Source: Schistocerca nitens (lineage: Eukaryota; Arthropoda; Insecta; Orthoptera; Acrididae). Taken from it: a stretch of DNA of 64,000 nucleotides. The notes beneath the pieces were generated by a model. That model saw only the letters and a program-made list of their open reading frames with translations, ran no database searches and was not told where the DNA came from. This document shows positions 1 through 10,003 of the stretch, one piece after another (position 1 is the first letter of the stretch; every line of letters starts with the position of its first letter). Position numbers and translations under genes: made by a program. The DNA is taken from assembly GCF_023898315.1 (NCBI RefSeq), contig NC_064621.1, positions 18,970,501-19,034,500 of the forward strand, read 5' to 3'.

Positions 1-1136
1 TCAACGTCCCTGGGGGTTTTGTACATATCTCTTTATATCTTTAACAGTATACATTCCTTTCTCCTCAGTTGGTTTGTCTAAATACTTGGCCCTCGTCAAG
101 TGCCAGTCGAAATACTTACGCATCGAAACCCCAGGCGTTGCTTTAGTATTTCGGGCCCCATAAATATGAAATTAACTTCTCTTGTGCACTGGAAGACCAA
201 TATTTTTATTTAAATTTTCTTTGAAAGTCTTCCCAGGACGTAAAGTTCTCTATGTTTACTGTGCCCCATTCTAAAGCTTCACCCTCCAAGTAACCTATAG
301 CAAATTCTATTTTCTTAGCCTCTTCCCAACTTTTAGGCATGGCCTGATTAAATCGTTTTAGGAAATGGGTGGGGTGTACCTCCCCCGTCTGGTTTAAATC
401 TTGGGAACTGTCGGGAAAAGCCTGAATTCGATCCCCATTGCAAATCTTTAATTATTTCTTTATTTAGAACAAGATTTTGAGACACTGTGCTCTTTTCAAG
501 TTTCTCCTGAATAATTTTGAATTTCCTTCTTAGGTTATCTAAGTCTTTTTTAGTATGATCTAATTCGGAGGTCATTATAGGCGAAGGAATGTCAACGCTT
601 AATTTTTCTTCCACTTTTCGTTCTATTGGCTCATCCACGTGTTCCTCTATACCGATTAGATTGATCAACTCAGTTGTAGTTAACTTTTCTTTGAGATTTT
701 GTTCTACAGTTTCTAAACGTGAGCTAACTCCTGAAATTTGCGCTTGAACTAATGGGAGCAATTTATCTTGTTTATGTACATTTGTTTTAATGTTACTTAA
801 TTCCTGTTTAACCACATCAAATGTGACGTTACAGACGTCTTTCAAGGAATCAAAATTTTCGTTGACTCTGGTTTCTAGGCTGCTACATTTACAGTCGACA
901 TCATACTCTAATTTCTGGGCTATTTCCCGTAAATTTTTCTCCTGTCTCTCCTCTAAGCCTTTAAACAAAACATTTACTCTTTCACTTAGAGAGTCAGACA
1001 ATTCTTTCTTCAAGTCTAACTTGAGGTGTTGCATTTGAGTGTTCTGTAAATATAATTTAGACTTTAATTCTGAGTTCTGTAAATCTAGTTTAGAATTTAA
1101 TTCTGCCTTCAGTTCGTCTTGTGTTCTGTGACTCAA
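1..1136 (-). pseudogene. Decayed LTR-retrotransposon gag
   Basis: A gag-like polyprotein read on the minus strand. The first ~260 codons (1136 down to 348) form a charged, coiled-coil-rich segment with no cysteine motif. The continuation 3' of it, after a frameshift near 400, contains HPTHFLKRFNQAM and then YLEGEALEWGTVNIENF, the 'FLxGxAxxW' pattern of the retrotransposon gag (capsid) domain in Ty3-like elements. Further fragments in shifting frames (QEKLISYLWGPKY, then MRKYFDWHLTRAKYLDKPTE) run to the window edge. At least two frameshifts and several stops make it a pseudogene. No protease or RT follows because the window begins here. The assignment as LTR-element gag is good; the exact clade is inference. 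Confidence 0.65.
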
Positions 1137-1482
1137 ACTGTGTTTTGATAAACTTCGTTAATTCACCCAAATCAGGTCCTGGGTTTCAGTGGCGTAGGGT
1201 GAGGGGAGACTTTGAGACTTAGTCTCCCCTGTATTCGTGCTTTAAAAAGATGCAAATTAATTCATAACAAAAATATAAACAACTTTCTACTAAGAGCGCT
1301 AAATGTGCGAAGACATCGTGGCCCGGGACTCGACTGCTCCCAGTCTCTGAACCCCTCCCTTACCTGGCTGCGTGCGCCTCAGCGTTCTCGGCTCCCCTCC
1401 ACGAAGGCCGGTGAGCTGCACTTGCTAGCAGGTATCGAGACTATTTAGTCTCCGCCGCTTCTGTGCCGGCTTTTAACAGGTC
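1137..1482. other. Possible retroelement leader with a hAT-like terminus
   Basis: This lies upstream (minus sense) of the gag remnant. It contains CAGTGGCGTAGGGTGAGGGG at 1187, a sequence typical of hAT inverted-repeat ends, and a related terminus in opposite orientation near 1451-1463 (ccgccgcttctg). The 8-bp flanks do not match, so a complete hAT insertion is not proven. A motif AAAGGACCTGT (minus strand, ~1474-1484) also occurs beside the PBS-like sequence near 12,800, which hints at the start of a retroelement internal region. No coding sequence is convincing. Confidence 0.25.
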
Positions 1483-1847
1483 CTTTCGTCACAGGGTTAT
1501 TTGGTAACCGTGATAGCGTTATGGAGATGTTTAATAAACTCAAGTGGCAGACTCTGCAAGAGAGGCGCTCTGCATCGCGGTGTAGCTTGCTCGCCAGGTT
1601 TCGAGAGGGTGCGTTTCTGGATGAGGTATCCAGTATATTGCTTCCCCCTACTTATACCTCCCGAGGAGATCACGAATGTAAAATTAGAGAGATTAGAGCG
1701 CGCACGGAGGCTTTCAGACAGTCGTTCTTCCCGCGAACCATACGCGACTGGAACAGGAAAGGGAGGTAATGACAGTGGCACGTAAAGTGCCCTCCGCCAC
1801 ACACCGTTGGGTGGCTTGCGGAGTATGAATGTAGATGTAGATGTAGA
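1483..1847 (+). pseudogene. 3' end of a CR1-type LINE (ORF2 C-terminus and tail)
   Basis: 5'-truncated LINE fragment. The reading frame gives VTGLFGNRDSVMEMFNKLKW, then WQTLQERRSASRCSLLARFR, then SFFPRTIRDWN near 1740-1760. The last motif is the conserved C-terminal end of ORF2 in CR1-like non-LTR retrotransposons. It is followed by a short 3' UTR and a (TGTAGA)n tail at ~1831-1847, a microsatellite tail of the kind CR1-group elements use in place of poly(A). The same family reappears at 63,538-64,000. Only the 3' ~370 bp is present, consistent with ordinary 5' truncation during target-primed reverse transcription. Confidence 0.75.
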
Positions 1848-2936
1848 ACACGGAAGTGAACAGTCGCGCGGTTTGTCTGGTTGGCGTCTGGTATAATAGG
1901 ACTAATGAATCGCTCCATGAAAATTAATTGCGTAGTGTCTATAAAGCGTGTATTATGTGGTGAAATAGTACGTAAAGTAATAAAAATTTGTTCTGCATTG
2001 CAAAAATTGTACCACACAGAATGATTTGGTGTTACTAACTTTAATAGTCCAAGTTGTGAGTGCGGGGTAACAACGTGTAACGGCCGACAGACTGCAGCCA
2101 AAATGTTTGCCGATGGACAAGACGAAAGTGTATTATGTTCTCTACTGCGTGATGTGGAAATGTGCGAACAGTATACAAACCTACTTAAGAAAATGATGAG
2201 AAGCCTTCTTAGCAACTCGGATAGTATTAACGACGATAACAGTGAATATGTTACACCTAATCCAGTGCATCGTAAACAGTGTGAAAACATGCTTCACACA
2301 GCAATAAACGTACGTATCAATGCACTTGAGGCAGGTGTGAATACAGGTAAAACCACGTACGGGGAAGAATATGTTATGTCTAGTGCAGTGCGTCGTAAAC
2401 ATTGTAAAAATATGTTTCATACAGCTGTAAACACAGCGATAAATACGCAGAGTGAAATAACAACAGGTAGGCCTACCGGTACTGTAAACCACACAAATGA
2501 ACATGCGCAAATTAATACAGTGTTACATGCGCAAATTTCTGAATCAAATGTGTGTATATATTCTGACAGCCACGGACGTGGTCTTGCTGAAATCTTACGT
2601 GATAATTATCGTGTAAATGCAACCGCCATTGTAAAATCGAGGGCACCCATGTCTGAAATCACAACGAACATAAAAGTCGCAAATCGCCCCAGCTCAACTC
2701 AGTGTACAATTATAATAGGTGGAGCTAATGATGTCTACAGGAATGAACTTTACAAATCCACTAACAATTTGAAAGAAATTTTGAGCTTTGCTAGAACACC
2801 TGTAATTGTCGTTGGTATTCCCCATAGACACGATCTTACGACTACTTCTATTGTAAATAAAGAAATTATTAATGCTAACAGACAGTTCAAGAAGATATGC
2901 AAATCATACCAGAACTCACATTTCATTAGTGTAGAT

Positions 2937-4016
2937 CAGGGCTTAACAACTGGCCGGTTTTGAGCGCGAGTACTCGCGCCTGCTCACGCACGTGCTCGCG
3001 AGCAGGTGCTAGGTCGCTGGGAGGGGAAATGCGCGCGCACGTTTGAATGTGATCTCGCGTTCTTTGCAGATTTAACTAGCCATCTGAATGCTTTGAACAT
3101 TTTACTACAAGGTAAAGATCTGCTAATTACTCATTTCATAGATCGAATACGAGATTTTAAAATGAAATTGACACTTTGGGTGAGTCAGCTGTAAACAGGA
3201 AACCTAGCTCATTTTCCTAAATTATCATCCATGCAAGATGTTCACAAAGACTGTGAACGTTATTCACATAGTTTAGTTGATCAGCGCTTTCAAGATCTGA
3301 CAGCACTAGACAGTGATTTTGATCTGTTCTGTCCATATTCAGCGAATATTTAAGAGATTCGTCCTGAGCTGCAGCAAGAAATTATTGACCTGCAGTGGGA
3401 CAGAGAATACAGAGACAAATTTCAGAACGAGAAAAACATTTTGGAATTCTACAGACACTTCCCTCAGGATAGATTTCCTCGTTTGCACAAACTGGCGGCT
3501 ACAATAATATCAATGTTCGGTTCCACGTATGTTTGTGAACAACTGTTCTCTGCAATGAAATGTAACAAGACGCGCCTGAGAAACGCGTTGTCTGATCGAA
3601 ATTTAAACTGCACGCTGCGCCTAAAATGCACAAGAATAATTACTCCGAACATAGACGCAATTGTAAAGGACAAAAAGTACAAGATAACCGAGAATCCCAC
3701 ACTTCAGTGACACCTTTTATTGTGTAACAGTTCACAAATTAATGCGAATGTAGAGGCATACACTAAGCTAATAAAATTATGTGGCACGTGTACATTCTCC
3801 TTCATTTGTTTCATTTGTCGCAGTAATAATTCGTGAGTGATATCCCTGCAGGTGGCAGCGGATTTATATTGACTGGCGGCAGCTGTTGTGTGCCCCATGT
3901 GACTCTCCCCACTCTCCGCTCTGGTCCGGTAGTGGGGGTAGCGTGCTCGCGCTGCTCCGTGCTCGCGCCTTGCTGCTCACAGCTTGCTCCGCGAGCATGT
4001 ATGTTGTGAAGCCCTG
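2937..4016 (+). mobile_element. Non-autonomous hAT transposon inserted in LINE ORF1
   Basis: Terminal inverted repeats are CAGGGCTTAACAAC at the left end and, read inward from the right end, CAGGGCTTCACAAC (13 of 14 identical). The flanking 8-mers are GTGTAGAT (2929-2936) and ATGTAGAC (4017-4024), sharing TGTAGA: an 8-bp target duplication with two later changes, as expected for hAT. Subterminal regions on both sides are rich in GTGCTCGCG-type motifs. Removing the element plus one TSD joins ORF1 in frame, so both ends are well defined. It keeps only the C-terminal part of a transposase and is a deletion derivative. Confidence 0.9.
3006..3710 (+). pseudogene. hAT transposase C-terminal remnant (GTF2IRD2/FAM200-like)
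   Basis: Fragments in more than one frame encode the end of a hAT transposase. CDLAFFADLTSHLNALNILL and LLITHFIDRIRDFKMKL come first, with stop codons near 3192 and 3350. Then come RFPRLHKLAATIISMFGSTY and VCEQLFSAMKCNKTRLRNAL, the hAT dimerisation domain of the GTF2I-repeat/FAM200/ZBED5-like hAT lineage. The N-terminal BED finger and most of the catalytic domain are absent. It lies wholly within the hAT termini given separately and could not encode an active transposase. Confidence 0.75.
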
Positions 4017-4506
4017 ATGTAGACTCACTGGAGAGAGAACATTATACCCAACATGGCCTGCATTTAAACAACAGTGGAAAGATTGTATTAGGTCAAAAAA
4101 TCCGAGACTTCCTTTTTTCACTAGGCAGATGCAAGAAAAGTGAGCACATTATTCTTCCACCTCCAGTAGCCCAGTCTACAGCATCGTGTGTAGGACAACA
4201 ATCACCATCTTCAACAGAAGCAGAGCAGCCTACACTGCTGGCAGCTTTAACAACAGTACCTACTAAGGAAAGTGAGCCCAATATTCTTCTACCTCCTGTA
4301 GCCCAATCTACAGCATCTTCTCCAGTACTACAATCACCGTTTTCAGTAGAAGCAGATCAACTTACATCACTAACAGGTTCAACAACAGTACCAACTACCC
4401 GAGCAGAAGCAATGAAAACCACCCACCCCTTAAGCAAAAGAAGAGTGTCACCACCAGACCATCTCAAAGATTTTTTATTGGAGGCAGGCACCAATCAGCC
4501 AATGCG

Positions 4507-7254
4507 GTGAGCACTGCAACAGATGCCAAGCATAAAAAATTAGTAGTTTTGTATCAAAATGTACAGGGTATAATTAGTAAGATTCCAGAATTAGAAGTAC
4601 TATTGCTTGATGAACTAAAGGATGTTTCAGTTTTATGTGTATGTGAACATTGGTTAAAAGAAAATCAAGCTTTTGCTGCCAGAATAACAGGATATGAAAT
4701 GGTTAGTAGCTTCAGTAGAGAAACTTTTAAAGGGGGAGGAACATGCATTTATGTCAGACAAGGAACTGAATATAAAGAAATCACGTTTAGTAAGATAAAA
4801 AACATTGAAAAAGTATTTGAATATTGCGTTTGCAGACGAACAGACCTTAAAATAATTATTGTGTGTGTATACCGTTCCCCATCAGGTAATTTTATGGAAT
4901 TTTTCGACAGTGTTGAAAGTCTTTTCAGTGAGTTAAGACATTCTACAGAAAGCATTATTGTACTTGGAGATTTCAATGTCAACTTTAAAATAAACTGTTT
5001 AAATGTTACAAAATTGGCCAATGTCTTTTGTTCGCATAATTTAGCACCAACTATCTTTGAATACACTAGACATGGAAAGAACTCTGAAACAATAATAGAC
5101 CAAATATTTCTTGACTTACATAAACTAGACAATGTTGTAGAAGTGATTGACACTGGATTTTCTGATCATAAAGCACTAAAACCTAGTATAAATAATGTAC
5201 TCTGTAAAAACTCTAGGCCAAGTGAGAAACACATCCACAGGAGATGTATTAATGAGGACAACATTAGGATTTTTAATTCCTTGTTAAAAAATACAAGTTG
5301 GGATCTAGACAAACATGATAGTATAGACATGAAGTTTGAGTCATTTGTAGCTGATTACAAACATAACTTTGAAATTGCTTTTCCCCTTAAGAAAATGAAA
5401 GTAAAAGGCAAAATTAACACATGGATAACACAGGGCATAAGAAAATCTGGAGAGCAACTCAGAATGTTAAGTAAATGAGCAAGGCAAAATCCTGCTTTGA
5501 AACAACGTGTTAAGTGTTATAGGAAATTATACAAGAAAGTAATCACTGCAGCAAAAAAGTTAAATAATGATTCATATATCAGTAGAAATAATGACAACAA
5601 AAAAATGAAATCAGTTTGGGAAGTGATCAATAGTAACTTAGGAAGAAGCAAAGTGAGAAACAACATCATTATTAAAACTGAGGACAAAACTATAAATGAT
5701 CCATTACAATTGCCAATACATTCAACTGTCATTTTACAAGTGTAGTTCAAAACCTCATACAAACCCAAAGTAGTACAGACATCAGTCATAACATCACATT
5801 GAATTCCGAAACTATGTTTTTGTATCCTGTAACAGTACATGAGGTAGAGAATGCCATCAGCAAACTAAAAAAATAAATTATCCTGTGGCACCGATGGCAT
5901 TCCAGACAAAACCATTAAACACAGCAGATATATTTCTCCTCTTCTTATAGATATAATTAATGCATCTTTCAGTACTGGCACTTTCCCTAGAAAGCTGAAA
6001 CAATCAATTATAAAACCATTATACAAAAATGGGGATCATTATGATGTAAAAAACTACAGGCCTTTATCAATGTTATCTTTTTTTTTCAAAAATTATAGAA
6101 GAGTAATGTATGGAAGACTCTCTACTTTCCTAAAAAAAAGTGGAATATTGGTCAATGAACAAAATGGCTTTCGAAAGAATAGATCAACTGAAACAGCTAT
6201 ATACAACTTTCTAAAACTTGTCCTAAATTCCATTGATAATAATGAAGTAAATTGTGGGGTCTTTTTAGATTTATCAAAGGCCTTTGACGTTATTGATCAT
6301 AAACTACTGCTCGAAAAACTTAGTTGCTATGGACTCTGTGGTACTGCTAATGCATGGTTTAAGTCATATTTATCTGGCAGATGCCAGAAAGTAGAAATAG
6401 TTCATGATGGAAAGTCATACTTTTCTGGTTATAAGGAAGTTAGTTATGGGGTGCCCCAAGGTTCGGTGTTGGGACCCCTGTTGTTCTTGATCTTTATAAA
6501 TGACTTTCCAAACTATTTAACACAAGCAGATTGTGTACTTTTTGCTGATGATACAAGTCTCTTTATCAAAGCTCAGAATGAGACTGACCTTAACAGCAAA
6601 ATTGAAACAACAACAGTCGAAGCAAGTAAATGGTTCAGGGACAACAGTTTATTTGTGAATGAGAAAAAAACATTATGGATGAATTACAGACATGTTTCAA
6701 ATAATATGAAGCCCAATATAACTGTGAAGCTAGGCCAACAGAATATACTACAAACGCCAAATACAAAATTCTTAGGAATTTGGTTAGATGAGCATCTAAA
6801 ATGGGACAAGCATATAGATGTGCTCAATAAAAAGTTAAGTAAATGTTGCTATGTATTTAGAATGCTCAAAAATTGCTGCAGTGATCAAACAGTATTGTGT
6901 ACATATTATGCATTTATGCATAGTCTTTTGCGATATGGTGTCATATTTTGGGGCAATTCAAGTCAGGCAAAACGCTCCTTTATTATTCAAAAACGAGCGA
7001 TAAGAATCATAAAAGGAGCTGCACCTAGAGATCCATGTAGGGAAATTTTCAAGGAATATAAAATCATGACTCTTCCATCCATTTACATCTATGAAAGTAT
7101 ATGCTTCCTGAAGTCTCACCCCCAGTTTTCTTCTTTAAACAGTGAGTTCCATGACTATACAGCAAGACAGAGTAATGAATTTCACAGAGAAGTGCCCATT
7201 ACAGCAAGAGTGCAATATACCACCCACAAATTCTCTATAGTGCTCTTCCCTTAA
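4507..7254 (+). pseudogene. LINE ORF2: EEP endonuclease and reverse transcriptase
   Basis: Polyprotein in one main frame from about 4507, overlapping the ORF1 stop; there is no ATG at its start, so re-initiation or frameshifting is likely. The endonuclease shows NVQG, VCEHWL, VYRSP, VLGDFN and FSDHKAL, the full set of EEP catalytic motifs. The RT shows FLDLSKAFDVIDHKLL (motif A), GVPQGSVLGPLLF (B) and FADDTSLF (C), all intact. The frame is broken by TGA at 5476-5478, a stop/frameshift near 5743, and a return shift in an A-rich run near 5870. A compensating pair of indels sits near 6080-6110. The C-terminus (GAAPRDPCREIFKEYKIMTL) resembles CR1/Daphne elements. A recently dead copy: few lesions, catalytic residues kept. 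Confidence 0.85.
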
Positions 7255-7680
7255 AAATAAAAAGGATTCAACAGCTGAGCAGTAATAGTTTTTACAGTGT
7301 TAGTGAATATATGAATTCTTCAGAAAGATAGCGTGTCTTCACCTATCTTATAAGTTATTCATATACAAACTTGTGTTGTGGGGTAGACTCTTTTATGTAC
7401 ACACAAAAATTAATTAATCTGTCAATATAGAGTGTTATAATCATTGTTTCTTGTTGCTGTCCATTATACACAGAATATATGTAACTTATTTGTGTCCTAT
7501 ATTGTTACAAATTTATATCATGTAAGCTATAATTGTTTTGCCCATATATTTAATTCAGATTGTTCACTGATAGTTTTTACATAATATGTTGTTATTCATA
7601 TTTTTTCTGTATGTAACATATGACAAATCCCATATCATTGTACATGATAAAACAGGTGCTCAATAAACAAACAAACAAAC
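7255..7680 (+). other. LINE 3' UTR and AAAC-repeat tail
   Basis: AT-rich, non-coding stretch after the ORF2 stop, ending in three to four AAAC units after 'ctcaataa'. It marks the 3' end of the LINE and its orientation. Confidence 0.6.
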
Positions 7681-7779
7681 ATAGTCATTCTTGTGTGATT
7701 TTAGTGCATATTTTCGTTGTGTCGCCAACATAGTGAGCCAGCAACTGAACCCCTTACAGAATTTTTTTTATTAAAAACG

Positions 7780-9831
7780 CCTTTTTCTACATTAACGTAC
7801 GAAAAAAAGTGCGAATTGTAGGACAAACGACCTACTCCTATAGTCAGTGTAGTTTTCGAAGGCAAACAAAAACTCACTTTTCAGACAGCCTGGTACGAAA
7901 AGTATGCTTGGCTGACTGCAAATGCAGTTAATAACAGATTATATTGTTATCTATGTCTTCTGTTAGCTGGTGAAAAGGAGTGATGCAATGAGGGTATTTG
8001 TACAATAAAGAACTTTGACAGGAATGCACAAAAGCATCAGATATCAAAACGTCACCTGCAGAACAAAGAATCATTTCAGTTGTTGGGCAAAAGTGGAATT
8101 GAGTCCCCCTTTCTGAAGCCGCTTGTCTGACAGCAATGAAATACAACGAACAAGTTACATCCAACAGGAGAGTATTGGCTTGTCTTATTCAGGCAACTGT
8201 ATTTCTTTGTGAACAAGGACTAGCCTGTCATGGCCATCGAGAAGACGAATCCTCCAGCAACAAAGGTAACTATATGGAATTGTTGGATTTACTAGCTCAA
8301 GGAGAGCAGTTAATCCGAGACCGTCTGTCATCATCTTCAACCTTTAAAAGAACATCTCCAGATATACAGAATGATGTAATAGAAATGATAACTCTGGCAG
8401 TTAATGAGAAAATAAAATCTGAAATTCTGAACTGCAATTTCATTTCGATTCAGGCTGATGAAACATTAGACGTGTCATGCAAGAGTCAAATGAGAATAAT
8501 ATTCAGGTACTGTATTGCAGACAAAATGGAGGAAAGATTCGTTGGATTTTACGATGTTTCTTGACATAAAACTGCTGAAGGTTTGTCAAACATTATTCAT
8601 GCAGTACTGAAAGAATCGAATATGGAAGGAAAAAGTGGTTAGTCAAACATATGATTGCGCTTCAGTAATGGCGGGCAGAGAAAGAGGGCTACAACAATTG
8701 GTGAAGCAGTTCTGTCCCTTTGAGCTGTTTGTTCATTGTTACGCACACCAACTGAATTTGGTACAGTTATATGCCTCCAAAATCATACGACAAGTACGCA
8801 TGTCTGTAAGTGCATTCGTTTTTCAGCAGATCATCAAAACGAACTGTATTGCTAACTGAGAAAGGATTTGAACTGCCACATGCAAGCAACACTCGCTGGA
8901 ACTTTCGTTCCAGGGCAGTTTCAACAACATCTAGTCATTTCTCAGGGCTATATAGTGTTTTTAATTATATATTTAATGATACAGGCTCTCAGTGGGACCT
9001 ATAATCTTTGAGCTGTGCTGTGAGAATGAAACGACGGATATATGATCCTACGTTTGTCTACTTTCTTTGCTTCTACCGAGGGTGTTTTGTTTATTTTGAT
9101 CATCTCTTTAATGTTCTTCAGTCAAAATCTGTCAGTATAACTGCTTGCCACGACGGAATAAGAACTGTTTTGAAAAACTTACGACAATTAAGAATGGAAA
9201 CATTCGTTGATGAATGCATTAAATGCAGCTTGTGTTTGAATGGCAACTTACCACTCTCTGACAGTCAAAAGACATCTCTCAGGGCACTAACTTACGAGAT
9301 ACTGGATTTGCAAATTGTTCACATGGAAAGGTTTCAAGTCTTTCCCCAAATTCAGTTTGTTAAACTTTTCTACGAAAACTGTTCCCGACCTATTAAAAAG
9401 AATTCCCAAAGTTGAAACTGCTTCAATTATTAGAACAGTACCCTTTTTTCAAACGAGAACAACTTGAAAATTAAGAGTGTAACAAATAGGTTGTTGAGAA
9501 AAAACACTTATCTCCAAGAATCCTCTTAAAGTACATTGTCAACAATGATTTAGACTCCGTTTGTGAAGAAACAACGAAGTTCCTGCGTTTGATTTTGACC
9601 CTACCCGCAACTACAGCAAGCAGTGAAGGAACCATGAGTACTCTTAAACGAGTGAAGAATTATTTAAGGAATTCAATGTCCAACATCTGGCTGTCGTGTT
9701 TGAGCACATTAGCAATAGAAAAGACTCCACTTGGAGAGCTATCCAGCGATCAGATCTTTGTAGACCGAGTTATAGACTTATTCGTGGAAATAAAAGACAG
9801 GCGCTTTGCGCTTGTGTACAAGAAAATATAA
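7780..9831 (+). pseudogene. hAT transposase pseudogene, ZMYM1/DUF4371 type
   Basis: Pieces in three frames follow the order of a ZMYM1-like hAT transposase. First comes a TTF-type zinc-finger region (LTFQTAWYEKYAWLTANAVN, then CYLCLLLAGE, ~7880-7970). The DUF4371 region follows with LACHGHREDESSSNKGNYME and FISIQADETLDVSCKSQMRI; the 'ADETLD' aspartate is the usual catalytic position. Next is YDCASVMAGRERGLQQLVKQ with VHCYAHQLNLV. The dimerisation domain near 9595-9700 reads LPATTASSEGTMSTLKRVKN. Numerous stops and frameshifts (near 7980, 8565, 8860, 9000, 9415) show it is dead. Clear TIRs were not found; a hAT-like end near 12,352-12,383 could be its right terminus if the R4 element is nested in its 3' part. 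Confidence 0.8.
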
Positions 9832-9891
9832 GTGCTTCTTCTCTTGCTGCTGGAGTTCTACAAATTTTTCATCATTTCTTGAACAAGTTAG

Positions 9892-9908
9892 TTATTATTA
9901 TTATTATT
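9892..9908. repeat. (TTA)n microsatellite, 3' flank of the R4-like element
   Basis: Five to six TTA units. It lies directly against the short (~95-bp) 3' UTR of the minus-strand R4-like element and could be either target or tail. Confidence 0.8.
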
Positions 9909-10003
9909 CTTTCTTTCTTTTCTCAGACGTTATGTCTGGTCAAAAATGGAAAGTGACACGGACCTTGATCAAACGTGACTTCCTTTTAACTGTACGGTAT
10001 ATG

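Larger units (their letters stand above)
2103..4510 (+). pseudogene. LINE ORF1 with SGNH esterase domain, split by a hAT insertion
   Basis: The start ATG at 2103 has a good context (ccaaaATG). About 278 codons are read to 2936, then the hAT intervenes, and the same frame resumes at 4025 and ends at TGA 4508-4510, giving roughly 439 aa in all. The C-terminal half is an SGNH/GDSL-type hydrolase: a block I-like SDSHGRGLAEIL carries the candidate nucleophile serine, GGAND matches the GxND block, and after the insertion HYTQHGLHLN carries the catalytic-histidine block. In CR1-group LINEs such esterases sit in ORF1 and are thought to act in RNP or membrane interaction. The N-terminal part and the proline/serine-rich tail each contain an internal duplication. 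Apart from the hAT I see no disabling change. Confidence 0.75.
1848..7680 (+). mobile_element. Near-complete CR1/Daphne-like LINE, interrupted by a hAT
   Basis: A non-LTR retrotransposon of about 4.75 kb once the 1,080-bp hAT insertion is subtracted. Layout: presumed 5' UTR (~1848-2102), ORF1 with an SGNH-hydrolase domain (2103-4510, split by the hAT), ORF2 with an apurinic-type endonuclease and reverse transcriptase (~4507-7254), a 3' UTR of ~425 bp, and a tail of AAAC repeats (caataaacaaacaaacaaac) ending at 7680. Esterase-bearing ORF1 plus EEP-RT ORF2 is the layout of the CR1 group. The 5' boundary is an estimate, set at the end of the preceding LINE's microsatellite tail. No TSD was found. 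Confidence 0.75.

Noticed and set aside
1179..1471. Complete hAT MITE
   Set aside because: Both ends look hAT-like, but the 8-bp flanks ctgggttt and tgccggct do not match.
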